This document shows, piece after piece, positions 54,852 through 64,000 of a stretch of 64,000 nt of DNA. Under the pieces are notes generated by a model. That model was not told the DNA's origin, did no database searches, and saw nothing but the letters and a program-made list of their open reading frames with translations. Position 1 is the first letter of the stretch, and each line of letters begins with the position of its first letter. The position numbers and the translations under genes are program-made. Source of the DNA: Bacillus carboniphilus (lineage in GTDB: Bacteria > Bacillota > Bacilli > Bacillales > JAIVKR01); NCBI RefSeq assembly GCF_020524035.2, contig NZ_CP129013.1, forward strand, positions 1,167,822 to 1,231,821, in the 5' to 3' direction.

Positions 54852-56138
54852 TTATTTCGCTAGTTGCTCTAAGTGCTCAAAAAACATTGGGTATGATACG
54901 TTAATAGCCTCTGAATTTTCTAACAAGATTTCCTCTTGACAAATGGTGCTTGCAATGGCAAGCATCATTCCTATTCGATGGTCACCATAACTTGAGACGG
55001 TTGCATTTCCATGTAACGAATTCTTCCCTTTAATGATCATTCCATCAAGAGTAGCTTCTATATTCACACCTAATTTCGACAATTCCTGCACAACCGTATC
55101 AATACGGTTTGTTTCTTTTACTTTAAGTTCGGCAGCATCTTTTATGACCGTTGTTCCTTGTGCTTGAGATGCTAGCAAAGCGATGACTGGAATTTCATCA
55201 ATTAACCTTGGGATAAGTGCACCGCCAATCTCTATTCCTTTTAGTTGAGACGATTGAATATGAATATTTGCGAGCGGTTCCATTTGGTCTGTATCATGTT
55301 CATCAATTGTGATATCTGCTCCCATTTCCATTAGTACATCCAAAATACCTGATCGTGTCGGATTGATGCCTACATTTTTAAGAGTAATTGAACTATTGGG
55401 TACAATGGCACCTGCGACTAAAAAGAAAGCAGCTGAAGAAATATCTCCAGGAACATTTATATGAGATGCCTTTAACTGTTGTCCCCCTTCAATCGAAGTG
55501 GTTAAACCGTCGATCTTTACAGTAGCGCCAAATGACTTTAACATTCTTTCTGTATGATCTCTTGAAGTGTGTGGTTCAATGACCGTTGTTTTTCCTTTTT
55601 CCGATAATAATCCTGCTAATAAAATCGCAGACTTCACTTGAGCACTTGCCACAGGAGAGTGATATTCAATGGGGGTAATATTTCCACCTCGAATCGAGAT
55701 CGGTGTATACTTCCCATCCATCCTCCCATCAATTTTCGCTCCCATCTTTTGAAGAGGCTTTGTTACTCGACCCATTGGTCGTTTTGCAATGGACTCGTCA
55801 CCGATAATACATGCATGAAAAGGCATACCTGCTAAAATCCCAAGCATTAAACGAGTAGTCGTTCCTGAATTCCCTACATCTAATATTTCAACTGGCTCTG
55901 TCATACCTTCTTTTCCTTTGCCATGAACGATAACTTCCTTGTTATTAACTTCAATATCCACACCCATCTTTTGAAAACAGGAAATTGTACTTAAACAGTC
56001 TTCTCCTAATAAAAAGCGATGAATGGTTGTTGTTCCTTTCGCTAAGGAACCGAACATAATCGCCCGATGAGAAATGGATTTATCACCTGGTACTTCAATT
56101 TGCCCCGCTAATTGTGAAACGCTTAATAATTTCTTCAT
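54852..56138 (-). CDS. aroA: 3-phosphoshikimate 1-carboxyvinyltransferase (EPSP synthase)
   Basis: The sixth step of the shikimate pathway, making EPSP from shikimate-3-phosphate and PEP; the B. subtilis name is aroE. The 428-residue protein has the N-terminal [20 protein letters not shown], the phosphate loop [16 protein letters not shown], the catalytic aspartate in [16 protein letters not shown] and the substrate site [12 protein letters not shown]. It is 12 bp after tyrA and ends the operon at a strong terminator. Confidence 0.95.
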   Translation of the reverse strand: MKKLLSVSQLAGQIEVPGDKSISHRAIMFGSLAKGTTTIHRFLLGEDCLSTISCFQKMGVDIEVNNKEVIVHGKGKEGMTEPVEILDVGNSGTTTRLMLGILAGMPFHACIIGDESIAKRPMGRVTKPLQKMGAKIDGRMDGKYTPISIRGGNITPIEYHSPVASAQVKSAILLAGLLSEKGKTTVIEPHTSRDHTERMLKSFGATVKIDGLTTSIEGGQQLKASHINVPGDISSAAFFLVAGAIVPNSSITLKNVGINPTRSGILDVLMEMGADITIDEHDTDQMEPLANIHIQSSQLKGIEIGGALIPRLIDEIPVIALLASQAQGTTVIKDAAELKVKETNRIDTVVQELSKLGVNIEATLDGMIIKGKNSLHGNATVSSYGDHRIGMMLAIASTICQEEILLENSEAINVSYPMFFEHLEQLAK

Positions 56139-56150
56139 CTATTCTACTCC

Positions 56151-57257
56151 CTATTTTGCAATGTACGTTTGATATGGTGTATGTTTTTCAATGCAATCCT
56201 TGCCTTGTATACAATCGTATTCTGTCTGAAATGTAATTTGTAAAACACCAAAAATATCTTCCCTAGTTTCAATAATCCTTATATTCGTTATACTAATCTT
56301 TTCTTTCGCAAGATAATAAGTAATTTCAGATATAACTCCAGGGTTATCTGGAACGTCTATGTATAAATCATGAAAGGAAGGAATAACCCCTTTTTGTTTT
56401 TCAGGTAGCCCATCTCGAAATTGTTTTGCATCAGAGAAAAACTCATAAATCCCTTTTGCATCCTCTTTTTGTACCATACGTTGAATACGTTCCATTTCTA
56501 GTAACCACTTTGAAAAAAGATCGTTTATTACTTCTTGATTTTGTAATAAAATATCTCTCCACATCGTTGGGTTACTAGAAGCTATTCTTGTAATATCTCG
56601 AAATCCTCCAGCAGCGAACATCTTTATATCGAATAGATTTTCTTCGCTTTTCTTTGCTTGATGGACAAGACTAGAAGCAACAATATGAGGAAAGTGACTA
56701 ATGACGCCAGCCATTTCATCGTGCTGCTCAGCAGACATCGTGTGAAATTTCGCTTTCGTTCCTTTTAACAATTCCATTAGTTGTTGAACGTTTTGTTTTT
56801 GCTCCTCACTATTGGTAGGAGTTAATATATAAAAAGCATTTTCAAATAAGTGACTTCGGGCAGCTTCCACTCCTGATTTATGAGACCCTGCCATCGGATG
56901 TCCACCTATAAAACAGATAGGATGAGGTAATATTTCCCTTGCTTTTTCTACTATATATCTCTTCGTACTTCCAACATCTGTGATGATGACTCCTTTTTGC
57001 AATGGGATATCACGAATCTCATATAAAATGTCGATTGTTTTTTGAACCGGCGTCGAAATGATAATAACATTTGCCTGTTTTGCACCTTCCTCAATGGTTG
57101 ATACAGACTGGTCGACCACTTTTATCGTTCTTGCTTTATTTCTCGTCTGTTCATTAATGTCAAAACCAATCACGTTCATAAAAGGATGATGCTTTTTAAT
57201 ATTTAACGCAATGGAACCCCCAATAAGTCCCAACCCAATGATAAAAACGTTTTTCAT
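56151..57257 (-). CDS. tyrA: Prephenate dehydrogenase TyrA
   Basis: Oxidises prephenate to 4-hydroxyphenylpyruvate for tyrosine. The 368-residue protein has the NAD-binding IIGLGLIGGSIAL near residue 6, GVIITDVGSTKRYIV, FIGGHPMAGSHKSGVEAA with the catalytic histidine, and a C-terminal ACT domain (DVPDNPGVISEITYYLAKEK), the usual site of tyrosine feedback. ATG 57257 is chosen over GTG 57266 because the GTG is inside the ribosome-binding site AGGTGG. Confidence 0.94.
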   Translation of the reverse strand: MKNVFIIGLGLIGGSIALNIKKHHPFMNVIGFDINEQTRNKARTIKVVDQSVSTIEEGAKQANVIIISTPVQKTIDILYEIRDIPLQKGVIITDVGSTKRYIVEKAREILPHPICFIGGHPMAGSHKSGVEAARSHLFENAFYILTPTNSEEQKQNVQQLMELLKGTKAKFHTMSAEQHDEMAGVISHFPHIVASSLVHQAKKSEENLFDIKMFAAGGFRDITRIASSNPTMWRDILLQNQEVINDLFSKWLLEMERIQRMVQKEDAKGIYEFFSDAKQFRDGLPEKQKGVIPSFHDLYIDVPDNPGVISEITYYLAKEKISITNIRIIETREDIFGVLQITFQTEYDCIQGKDCIEKHTPYQTYIAK

Positions 57258-57274
57258 GATGACCACCTATTATA

Positions 57275-58372
57275 TTAATCACTATTTTTTTGTGAAAGAA
57301 TTTCTTCTAATACTTTTATGATCTCTTCGTTCTGCTCCTTTGTTCCAAATGTAATTCGTAAAGAAGTATTAAATCCAAGTGCTTTTCCTGAACGAACAAT
57401 ATAGCCTTGCTCTAATAGGGCTTGAAATAATTCATCGCTATCTCGTTTGAAATCGATTAAAATAAAGTTCCCTTCTGTTTCACAATAAGAAAGATGATTC
57501 CGACTACAAAAATCATAAAACCTTTGTTTTTCTATCCTATTTTTTTTAGTACAGCTTTGGATAAATGACTGATCGAGCAAAGCTTGTTTAGCTGCAACTT
57601 GTGCTAAACGATTCGTGTTAAATGGCTCTCTTGTCGGTTCAATCGCTTGTATAATATTAGCATGACCAATTCCATAACCAATTCTTAAAGCAGCTAGTCC
57701 ATAAGCCTTTGAAAAAGTGCGTAATATAAATAAGTTGTCAAACTCTTCTAATAAAGAAAGCGTATTTGGATAGTCCTCCACTTGTACATATTCATAATAA
57801 GCTTCATCCACAACAACAAGAACATGGGAAGGGATTTTCTTTAAAGTCGATTTTAATTTATCTTCATTTACATAAGTTCCAGTTGGATTATTTGGAGAAC
57901 ATATCCAAAATATTTTTGTGTTTTCGTCAATTTGATCGACCATTTTTTTCAAATCATGATCCCCATCCTTTAAAGGGACCTCTCTTATTTCTGCTCCCTC
58001 AATTACTGAATTATGTTTATATTGAGGGAATGTTGGTGTAGCCATAACTGTATTAAACCCTTCCTGTAATAATGACCGACAAAGGATTTGGACAACTTCA
58101 TCTGAACCATTACCGAAAATTAACTTTCCTTCTTCAATATGCAAATAATTAGCTAGTGATCTTCGTAAATCTGCACTATAACCATCTGGATAAATGGCCA
58201 ATAGGTTCACTTCATCCATTATCGCTTCCCTCACTTTAGGAGAACACCCATAAGGATTTTCGTTGGAAGCCAGCTTAACCACTTTATCAAGATGAAGCTC
58301 CCTTTTCACCTCTTCTATCGGTTTTCCAGGCTTATAAGGAGTAAGAGACTTTAATTGTTGTTTAATTTCCAT
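57275..58372 (-). CDS. hisC: Histidinol-phosphate / aromatic amino acid aminotransferase HisC
   Basis: A PLP-dependent class I/II aminotransferase of 365 residues with the PLP lysine in LRTFSKAYGLAALRIGYG near 220, SPNNPTGTYVNEDKL and VDEAYYEY. In Bacillus this gene in the aromatic operon serves histidine, tyrosine and phenylalanine synthesis. It lies between trpA (45 bp gap) and tyrA (17 bp gap). Confidence 0.93.
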   Translation of the reverse strand: MEIKQQLKSLTPYKPGKPIEEVKRELHLDKVVKLASNENPYGCSPKVREAIMDEVNLLAIYPDGYSADLRRSLANYLHIEEGKLIFGNGSDEVVQILCRSLLQEGFNTVMATPTFPQYKHNSVIEGAEIREVPLKDGDHDLKKMVDQIDENTKIFWICSPNNPTGTYVNEDKLKSTLKKIPSHVLVVVDEAYYEYVQVEDYPNTLSLLEEFDNLFILRTFSKAYGLAALRIGYGIGHANIIQAIEPTREPFNTNRLAQVAAKQALLDQSFIQSCTKKNRIEKQRFYDFCSRNHLSYCETEGNFILIDFKRDSDELFQALLEQGYIVRSGKALGFNTSLRITFGTKEQNEEIIKVLEEILSQKNSD

Positions 58373-58417
58373 TTCCTCACCTCGGTCATCTTGTTATCTA
58401 TATGTTTGTTATAGATA

Positions 58418-59230
58418 TTATACTTTATGTTGAAGGTTCGAATTCCCCAATAATTGTAGTAAATATTGATCAAATATTTGTTTTGATTCAGCGCTCCACT
58501 CATGATCTTTCACTAATTGTTCTATTTTATTAATTATGGCACTTCCTACAATAACTCCATCACAAACGTTTTGAAATAGTTGCACTTGTTCTCTTGTTGA
58601 AATACCAAAGCCTACAACAACCGGAATATCACTCTTTTCTTTTACTTTTTCAACAAACGAAAGAACAGACTGATCAAATTCTTTTCTTTCTCCAGTAACT
58701 CCTAATGAAGATACACAATAAAGAAAGCCTTGTGCTTGAGAAACAATTTTCTCTAACCGATTCATTGAAGTCGGTGCTAATAATGAAATAAAAGTAATTG
58801 AATTTTCTTGACAATTTGCTCTCAAGGCTTCACTTTCTTCAAAAGGTAAATCAGGAATAAGGAGACCTTCAATAGCATTTTCCTTCATTAAAGCAAAGAA
58901 GTTTTGATTCCCTAATTGTAACACAGGGTTATAATAGGTAAAAAGAATGATCGGGATGGTCAATCCTGCTTTTTTCATTTTCCGTGCTAAACACATGGCA
59001 CTTATAATCGACATCCCTCTTTTTAATGACCGACTAGCTGCCCGTTGAATAGTAGGACCATCTGCTAAAGGGTCAGAATATGGAACGCCTAACTCTAAAG
59101 CAGAAGCACCAGCTTTTTGCAGTGAGAGCGCGATGTCAATTGTAGCTATTTCAGACGGATCTCCAGCGACAATATAAGGAATAAATAAAGGTTTATCTGA
59201 TTGAATTAATAGCTCATTCCTTTTACTCAT
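58418..59230 (-). CDS. trpA: Tryptophan synthase alpha subunit TrpA
   Basis: Cleaves indole-3-glycerol phosphate to indole and glyceraldehyde-3-phosphate. The 270-residue TIM barrel has the catalytic pair E46 and D57 in [19 protein letters not shown], plus [13 protein letters not shown] and [12 protein letters not shown] for phosphate binding. Overlaps trpB by 8 nt. Confidence 0.95.
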   Translation of the reverse strand: MSKRNELLIQSDKPLFIPYIVAGDPSEIATIDIALSLQKAGASALELGVPYSDPLADGPTIQRAASRSLKRGMSIISAMCLARKMKKAGLTIPIILFTYYNPVLQLGNQNFFALMKENAIEGLLIPDLPFEESEALRANCQENSITFISLLAPTSMNRLEKIVSQAQGFLYCVSSLGVTGERKEFDQSVLSFVEKVKEKSDIPVVVGFGISTREQVQLFQNVCDGVIVGSAIINKIEQLVKDHEWSAESKQIFDQYLLQLLGNSNLQHKV

Positions 59231-60416
59231 GACCCGTCCTCAACTCCTTCATTAATGTATGAACATCTTTATCGCCTCTACCCGATAAACATACTAATAT
59301 CGATTGACCCTTTGGAAGCCGCTTTGCTAACTTTATAACCTTTGCAATAGCATGAGCAGACTCAATGGCACATAATATGCCCTCCGTTTTCGCCAATAAT
59401 AATAAAGCTTCAAGCGCCTCTTGATCGGTCACACTATCGTATTCGACTCGGTTTATACTTGCTAAATAAGCATGCTCTGGTCCAACTCCAGGATAATCTA
59501 ACCCAGCAGATATTGAATACGGTTCGCTAATTTGTCCAAATTCATCTTGAAGCAAATACGTTAGTGATCCGTGAATAACTCCTTTTGATCCTTTTGTAAT
59601 TGTTGCGGCATGGAATGCCGTGTTTATTCCTTTGCCTGCTGCTTCAACTCCATATAGTGGAACATCAGTATCAACAAATGATGTGAACATTCCTATTGCA
59701 TTGCTACCCCCGCCAACACAGGCAACAACGGCATTTGGAAGTTTACCGACAACCTCCACAAATTGCTCCTTTGCTTCTTCTCCAATAACCTTTTGAAACT
59801 CCCTTACCATATAAGGATATGGGTGAGGTCCAACTACAGAACCTATCATGTAAAAATGATCTTGACAATTTGCCACCCAGTAGCGAATTGCTTCATTTGT
59901 TGCGTCTTTTAACGTCTTGTTTCCACTTGAAACAGGAACCACTTCTGCTCCTAATAATTCCATACGAAAGACATTTAACTGTTGCCTTTCGATATCTTCT
60001 TCTCCCATAAACACTTTACATTCCATATTAAACTTTGCCGCTACAGTAGCAGCTGCTACTCCGTGTTGGCCTGCTCCTGTTTCTGCGATGATTTTTGTTT
60101 TCCCCATTTTTTTTGCTAATAAAGCTTGACCAATGGCATTGTTTATCTTATGTGCCCCCGTATGAGTTAAATCCTCTCTTTTTAAAAAGATATTTGCCCC
60201 ATCAAGTTGGGTTGTTAAATGATCCGCAAAGGTTAATGATGTAGGTCTACCCGTATATTCTTTTAACAACCTATTATATTCACTTTTAAACTTCGGGTCT
60301 TGCAATGCCTCTTTTAACGCTTTCTCAATTTCATAAAGGGGTTCAATTAATGTCTCAGGAACAAATTTACCTCCAAATTCACCGAACTTTCCTCTTTTCG
60401 TTGGGACACTATACAT
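59223..60416 (-). CDS. trpB: Tryptophan synthase beta subunit TrpB
   Basis: Condenses indole with serine through PLP. The 397-residue protein has [19 protein letters not shown], the PLP lysine K90 in [17 protein letters not shown], the glycine-rich phosphate loop [10 protein letters not shown] and [13 protein letters not shown]. It overlaps trpA by 8 nt and shares one base with the trpF stop. Confidence 0.96.
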   Translation of the reverse strand: MYSVPTKRGKFGEFGGKFVPETLIEPLYEIEKALKEALQDPKFKSEYNRLLKEYTGRPTSLTFADHLTTQLDGANIFLKREDLTHTGAHKINNAIGQALLAKKMGKTKIIAETGAGQHGVAAATVAAKFNMECKVFMGEEDIERQQLNVFRMELLGAEVVPVSSGNKTLKDATNEAIRYWVANCQDHFYMIGSVVGPHPYPYMVREFQKVIGEEAKEQFVEVVGKLPNAVVACVGGGSNAIGMFTSFVDTDVPLYGVEAAGKGINTAFHAATITKGSKGVIHGSLTYLLQDEFGQISEPYSISAGLDYPGVGPEHAYLASINRVEYDSVTDQEALEALLLLAKTEGILCAIESAHAIAKVIKLAKRLPKGQSILVCLSGRGDKDVHTLMKELRTGHE

Positions 60417-61063
60417 CAGTTCATCAACCTCTCTTCTAAAGCTTTTATACTTCTCATACTCTTCTGACTCTTCTCTTCTATACCACTCGCTAGGTCGATC
60501 CCGTATGGCTGATAAGATAATAATTGTTTAATATTCCCTTCATTTATCCCACCAGCAATAAAATAAGGTTTACCTTTAAATTCCATAAACTGTTTAATAA
60601 ATGGGACAGCTCGCCAATCAAAACGAGTCCCTGTCCCCCCCCACATTCCATCTACTTTACTATCGACTACAAACGCTTGAACATATTGATGGAATTGGTC
60701 GATTTCTATTTGTAGTTCCTCATTAAAATGGAGTGCTTTCCATAATGTGATTTTTGGATAACGTCCCTTTAATTGTTTTACAAACGACAAACTTTCTTTT
60801 CCATGTAGTTGAATAACATCTAAGGGCACATAAGAAAAAACTGTTTCAATTTCACCAATCGTTGGATTTACAAAAACCCCAACAATCTTCTTGCTGCGAA
60901 GATCAACTTGGTTAATCCAGTTAACGACATCCTTTGCTTCGACCTTCCTTTTACTTTCAGAAAACACAAAACCGATGTAGTTTGCTTTTGACTGAACAAC
61001 CTTCTGTAAATCTTCTAAACTCGTATTCCCGCAATATTTTATCATTGGATGAATGGTGTTCAT
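60416..61063 (-). CDS. trpF: Phosphoribosylanthranilate isomerase TrpF
   Basis: An Amadori-type isomerase, 215-residue TIM barrel. Catalytic cysteine in [14 protein letters not shown], catalytic aspartate in [20 protein letters not shown], and phosphate binding by [15 protein letters not shown] and [10 protein letters not shown]. Overlaps trpC by 4 nt. Confidence 0.94.
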   Translation of the reverse strand: MNTIHPMIKYCGNTSLEDLQKVVQSKANYIGFVFSESKRKVEAKDVVNWINQVDLRSKKIVGVFVNPTIGEIETVFSYVPLDVIQLHGKESLSFVKQLKGRYPKITLWKALHFNEELQIEIDQFHQYVQAFVVDSKVDGMWGGTGTRFDWRAVPFIKQFMEFKGKPYFIAGGINEGNIKQLLSYQPYGIDLASGIEEKSQKSMRSIKALEERLMN

Positions 61064-61812
61064 TCTCCAAATAACCTCTTAATAGCCTCTTGTTGGTTGG
61101 AAGAACGCATCAGTGATTCTCCGACTAGGACGCCATCCGCACCGAGCGATTTCACATAACCAATATGGTCAGGGGTAAAAATTCCACTTTCACTGATGAC
61201 CAATGTTTCTTTTGGTATTTGAACAATTATATTTTCTGTATGCTTAACGTTTGTTTGAAATGTTGTTAAATCTCGATTGTTAACACCTACAATTTCAGGT
61301 TGAAATAAATCTAAGATTCTTAACAACGTTTCGTCTGAGTGCACTTCAACAATCACATCTAATTCATTTTCATATGCTTTTTGATAAAAATGGTGAAGCT
61401 TTGAAGGAGGCAAGACTTCTCCAATCAATAAAATGGCATCTGCTCCAATCCTTACAGATTCCTCAATTTGTTTCTCGTCAATAATAAAATCTTTTCTTAG
61501 CACTGGTAATTTCACATGTCGTTTCACTAGTTCAATGTAACTTTTCTTCCCGTGAAAGAAACGTTCATCCGTTAAAATCGATAAACAATCTGCTCTCCCA
61601 TTAAGGTATTGCTTGGCAACCATAATGGGATCTGCTGTTTCATTGATCACCCCTTTGGACGGGCTTGCTCTTTTAATTTCAGCAATTAGAGCAAGGGATC
61701 GTTTAGGTTTCTCTAAAGCACTCTTAAATGAATAACGAGGGACACTAGCTTGTTTTGGGAGCATCATAGATTCAATTTCTTTTTTCTTATGTTGAATAAT
61801 TTGATCAAGCAT
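61060..61812 (-). CDS. trpC: Indole-3-glycerol phosphate synthase TrpC
   Basis: Closes the indole ring. The 250-residue barrel has LALIAEIKRASPSKGVI with catalytic Glu and Lys, VLRKDFIIDEKQIEES, GVNNRDLTTFQTN, VISESGI and GVLVGESLMRS. Overlaps trpD by 8 nt and trpF by 4 nt. Confidence 0.95.
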   Translation of the reverse strand: MLDQIIQHKKKEIESMMLPKQASVPRYSFKSALEKPKRSLALIAEIKRASPSKGVINETADPIMVAKQYLNGRADCLSILTDERFFHGKKSYIELVKRHVKLPVLRKDFIIDEKQIEESVRIGADAILLIGEVLPPSKLHHFYQKAYENELDVIVEVHSDETLLRILDLFQPEIVGVNNRDLTTFQTNVKHTENIIVQIPKETLVISESGIFTPDHIGYVKSLGADGVLVGESLMRSSNQQEAIKRLFGE

Positions 61813-62815
61813 ACTCCCTCTCCTTTTGAAGATTTTTTAATTGTTGATACGCTTTTCCGCTTTCAATTGTATAGATTGCCCTGTCAATTCCATCCTTTAA
61901 GCTGGCTACCTTTCCAGATACATATATAGCAGCTCCTGCATTCATCGCAACAATCTGTTTAGCACTATTGTTTGCCTTCCCTAAAAATATTTGTTTAATA
62001 AGGGATGCACTTTCAGCTGTTGAGTCCACCTTCAGATCATCGATTTCTCCTTTTGTTAAACCAACATCTTCTGGGCTTAAAGTATAGCGTGATATTTTTT
62101 CATTCTTTAATTCCACGATATCTGTTGGTGCTGAAATTGATATTTCATCAAGTCCATCTTGTCCCGTAACAATTAGTACATGACTAGAACCTAGTTCTTT
62201 AAAGACGTGAGCTAATTTCTCAGCATAGCTTGTTGAAAATACACCAACTACTTGTCGTTTCGCATTAGCTGGATTTGCTAAAGGACCTAAAAGATTAAAA
62301 ACAGTTCGAAAACCAAGACTTTTTCTTACCTGTGCCACATTTTTCATTGAAGAATGATAGTAAGGGGCAAACAAAAATGACATGTTGTTTTTAGACAAGG
62401 ATTCTTTTACCTCTTTAATGGTAGATTGAATTGGAATAGCTAATTGTTCTAACACATCTGCACTTCCACTTTTAGAAGAAATAGCTCGATTTCCATGCTT
62501 CGCAATAATAATACCACTAGCAGAACTGACAATCGCTGCAGCAGTAGAAATATTAAAGGTTGATTTTCCATCTCCACCTGTCCCACACGTATCCACTACA
62601 TCATCAATTCCTCTAATTTTTAACATGTGGGCTCGCATAGCGGTTGCAAATCCAACCATTTCTTCCACTGTTTCACCTCTTAAACGCATCATAGACAATA
62701 AACTTGCTACTTGGCTTTCACAAAAATCACCAAGTAACATTTGATTCATCACTTCTATCGCCTGTTCCTTTGAAAGGGAATTACCTTCCACTACATAGTT
62801 TAAAATGTTTTTCAC
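61805..62815 (-). CDS. trpD: Anthranilate phosphoribosyltransferase TrpD
   Basis: Transfers phosphoribose from PRPP to anthranilate. The 336-residue protein has the PRPP loop DTCGTGGDGKSTFNISTAAA near 77, KHGNRAISSKSGSADVLEQL and GLDEISISAPTDIVEL. It is not fused to a glutaminase. It overlaps trpE by 4 nt and trpC by 8 nt. Confidence 0.95.
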   Translation of the reverse strand: MKNILNYVVEGNSLSKEQAIEVMNQMLLGDFCESQVASLLSMMRLRGETVEEMVGFATAMRAHMLKIRGIDDVVDTCGTGGDGKSTFNISTAAAIVSSASGIIIAKHGNRAISSKSGSADVLEQLAIPIQSTIKEVKESLSKNNMSFLFAPYYHSSMKNVAQVRKSLGFRTVFNLLGPLANPANAKRQVVGVFSTSYAEKLAHVFKELGSSHVLIVTGQDGLDEISISAPTDIVELKNEKISRYTLSPEDVGLTKGEIDDLKVDSTAESASLIKQIFLGKANNSAKQIVAMNAGAAIYVSGKVASLKDGIDRAIYTIESGKAYQQLKNLQKEREYA

Positions 62816-64000
62816 TGTACACTCACCTCACATAGCAAGTCACATTGCTCTGCTAGCTTGATCGCAAAAATGAGTGCACTAGCTTTGTTACGTGTTTCTT
62901 TCCATTCATTTTCTGGTATTGAATCAGCTACGATTCCCGCTCCTGCTTGAATATAGGCTTTATTTTCTTTAAGTCTAATTGTACGAATCGTAATGCAAGA
63001 ATCAATATTGCCATCATAGCCGATATAAGCCATCGCACCTGCATAACTTTGCCTAGCCGTTGGTTCTAGTTCATTTAAGATTTGCATGGCTCGGATTTTA
63101 GGAGCACCGGATACAGTGCCTGCTGGGAATGCTTCGGTTAAGGCATCAACAGGATGTATGTCCTCTCTTCTTTTCCCTGTCACTTTGGAAATCATATGCA
63201 TTACATGAGAAAAATAAACAATCTCTTTTTGAATAGGAGTTTGCACCGTTCCATATTGGCTCACTCTTCCTAAGTCATTTCTTGCTAAATCCACTAACAT
63301 ATGATGCTCTGCTAATTCTTTTGAATCTTCTTTCAGCTGATTGGCAATTACTTGATCTTCTTTTGCTGTTTCTCCCCTTCGCCGTGTCCCCGCAATAGGA
63401 TGAATTTCTAGTTCATCTCCTATGACATTGATTAATCTTTCAGGAGAGCTTCCAATGAGTTCTTCTGTTTTCCCTTTATAATAAAATAAATAAGGAGACG
63501 GATTAATCATTCGTAATACACGATATAGTGTGAACGCAGTGAATTTAACTTCCAGTTCAAAGCGTTGTGATAATACAGCTTGAAATATATCTCCAGCACG
63601 AATGTATTCTTTAATTTGCTCCACATCTTCTACAAACTTAGATTTTGAATAATTGGAAGAAACATTTGTAAACAAATCTTCATTGTTTACTTTATTTTCA
63701 AATTGAATAGGAGAGAGTACTTGAGTGTTTGTCAACAACTTTGCTTTTAGCTTCGTTAATTGCTGAATAGAATGATCATATTTTTCTTTTAGATCGCCCT
63801 TTACTTCGACATATTTGATAAAATGCACTTTCTGTCTCCGTTGGTCTATCGCAATGACGAACTCACAAATCACGAGTTCAACCGATGAATCTGCTTTTTT
63901 TTCTGGATGGCTGACCATTTTCTCAAACATGTGAACCGCATCATACCCGATTGTCCCTACGGCTCCTCCTTTAAACGGAGCATCAATATCGGCCACTTTG
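62812..64000 (-). CDS. trpE: Anthranilate synthase component I TrpE (5' end outside window)
   Basis: Makes anthranilate from chorismate. The window holds the C-terminal 395 residues; the N-terminal part with the tryptophan feedback site is beyond 64000. Chorismate-binding signatures: GSSPERLI, HPIAGTRRRGETAKEDQVI, LARNDLGRVSQYGTV, and AFPAGTVSGAPKIRAM. The frame runs to the edge without a true start; a GTG at 63996 is internal. No trpG follows, so, as in B. subtilis, a shared PabA in the folate operon probably supplies the glutaminase. Control by TRAP would act upstream of the window. Confidence 0.95.
   Translation of the reverse strand, partial: KVADIDAPFKGGAVGTIGYDAVHMFEKMVSHPEKKADSSVELVICEFVIAIDQRRQKVHFIKYVEVKGDLKEKYDHSIQQLTKLKAKLLTNTQVLSPIQFENKVNNEDLFTNVSSNYSKSKFVEDVEQIKEYIRAGDIFQAVLSQRFELEVKFTAFTLYRVLRMINPSPYLFYYKGKTEELIGSSPERLINVIGDELEIHPIAGTRRRGETAKEDQVIANQLKEDSKELAEHHMLVDLARNDLGRVSQYGTVQTPIQKEIVYFSHVMHMISKVTGKRREDIHPVDALTEAFPAGTVSGAPKIRAMQILNELEPTARQSYAGAMAYIGYDGNIDSCITIRTIRLKENKAYIQAGAGIVADSIPENEWKETRNKASALIFAIKLAEQCDLLCEVSVQ

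Noticed and set aside
59223-62815. Missing trpG as an unusual loss
   Set aside because: Bacillus typically uses a glutaminase subunit encoded in the folate operon for anthranilate synthase, so absence of trpG between trpE and trpD is normal.
1-64000. CRISPR array, prophage, integrase or restriction system
   Set aside because: No regularly spaced direct repeats, cas genes, phage structural genes or methylase-nuclease pairs were seen; the window is mostly conserved core chromosome.
1-64000. tRNA or rRNA genes
   Set aside because: No cloverleaf with GTTCGA-type T-arm in a spacer and no 16S or 23S segments were found; RNase P RNA is the only recognised stable RNA.

Overview
The window is a low-GC chromosomal segment from a spore-forming member of the Bacillaceae. 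Its gene order follows the Bacillus subtilis region from ilvD to trpE almost gene for gene: ilvD, ypgR, bsaA, metA, ugtP, cspD, ypcP, ypbS, dynA, bpsA-bpsB, ypwA, ypvA, ypsC, rnpB, gpsB, ypsA, yppG, yppE, yppC, recU-ponA, ypoC-nth-dnaD-asnS-aspB-ypmB-ypmA, dinG, panBCD, birA-cca-bshA-bshB1-mgsA-dapB-ypjD, ypjC, ypjB, ypjA, qcrABC, ypiF, ypiB, ypiA, aroA-tyrA-hisC-trpABFCDE. Identifications rest on this synteny plus recognisable motifs. There is no prophage, CRISPR array, tRNA or rRNA operon. Most genes are on the minus strand.

Layout. 1-6.7 kb: branched-chain and methionine synthesis genes, the glycolipid synthase ugtP and a methyltransferase. 6.7-13.3 kb: a cold-shock gene with a striking 5' palindrome, small conserved proteins, the exonuclease ypcP, the two-headed dynamin dynA, and a Fur-type promoter driving a predicted 28-residue membrane peptide. 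13.3-20 kb: type III polyketide synthase pair, M32 carboxypeptidase, helicase, rRNA methyltransferase. 20-25 kb: RNase P RNA, gpsB, ypsA and several small spore-former proteins. 25-35 kb: recU-ponA on the plus strand, then the nth/dnaD/asnS/aspB block on the minus strand. 35-46 kb: dinG, pantothenate, biotin ligase, CCA-adding enzyme, bacillithiol, methylglyoxal and lysine genes. 46-53.8 kb: membrane proteins, the menaquinol:cytochrome c reductase operon and TPR protein YpiA. 53.8-64 kb: the aromatic supraoperon, running trpE-D-C-F-B-A-hisC-tyrA-aroA in transcription order with short overlaps or gaps.

A strong feature is the number of broken reading frames in normally intact genes: ypgR, bsaA, dynA, bpsA, bpsB, ponA, asnS, aspB, dinG and ypiB carry one or two frameshifts each, and bshA carries an in-frame stop. 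Most indels change the length of a homopolymer run, and some hit genes expected to be essential (asnS) or important (ponA), so sequencing error is the likeliest cause. bshB1 is different: its ends survive but about 500 bp of catalytic core is missing, which looks like true gene decay.

The items most worth a second look are the Fur-boxed microprotein (12.94-13.27 kb), the perfect 21-bp palindrome at the predicted 5' end of the csp mRNA, a hairpin array at 29.1 kb resembling an orphan IS200/IS605 right end or omega-RNA, a dispersed GAAAAGCGCAAGCGC repeat family, a nested inverted repeat upstream of panB, and two proteins that look like enzymes without their metal-binding motifs.
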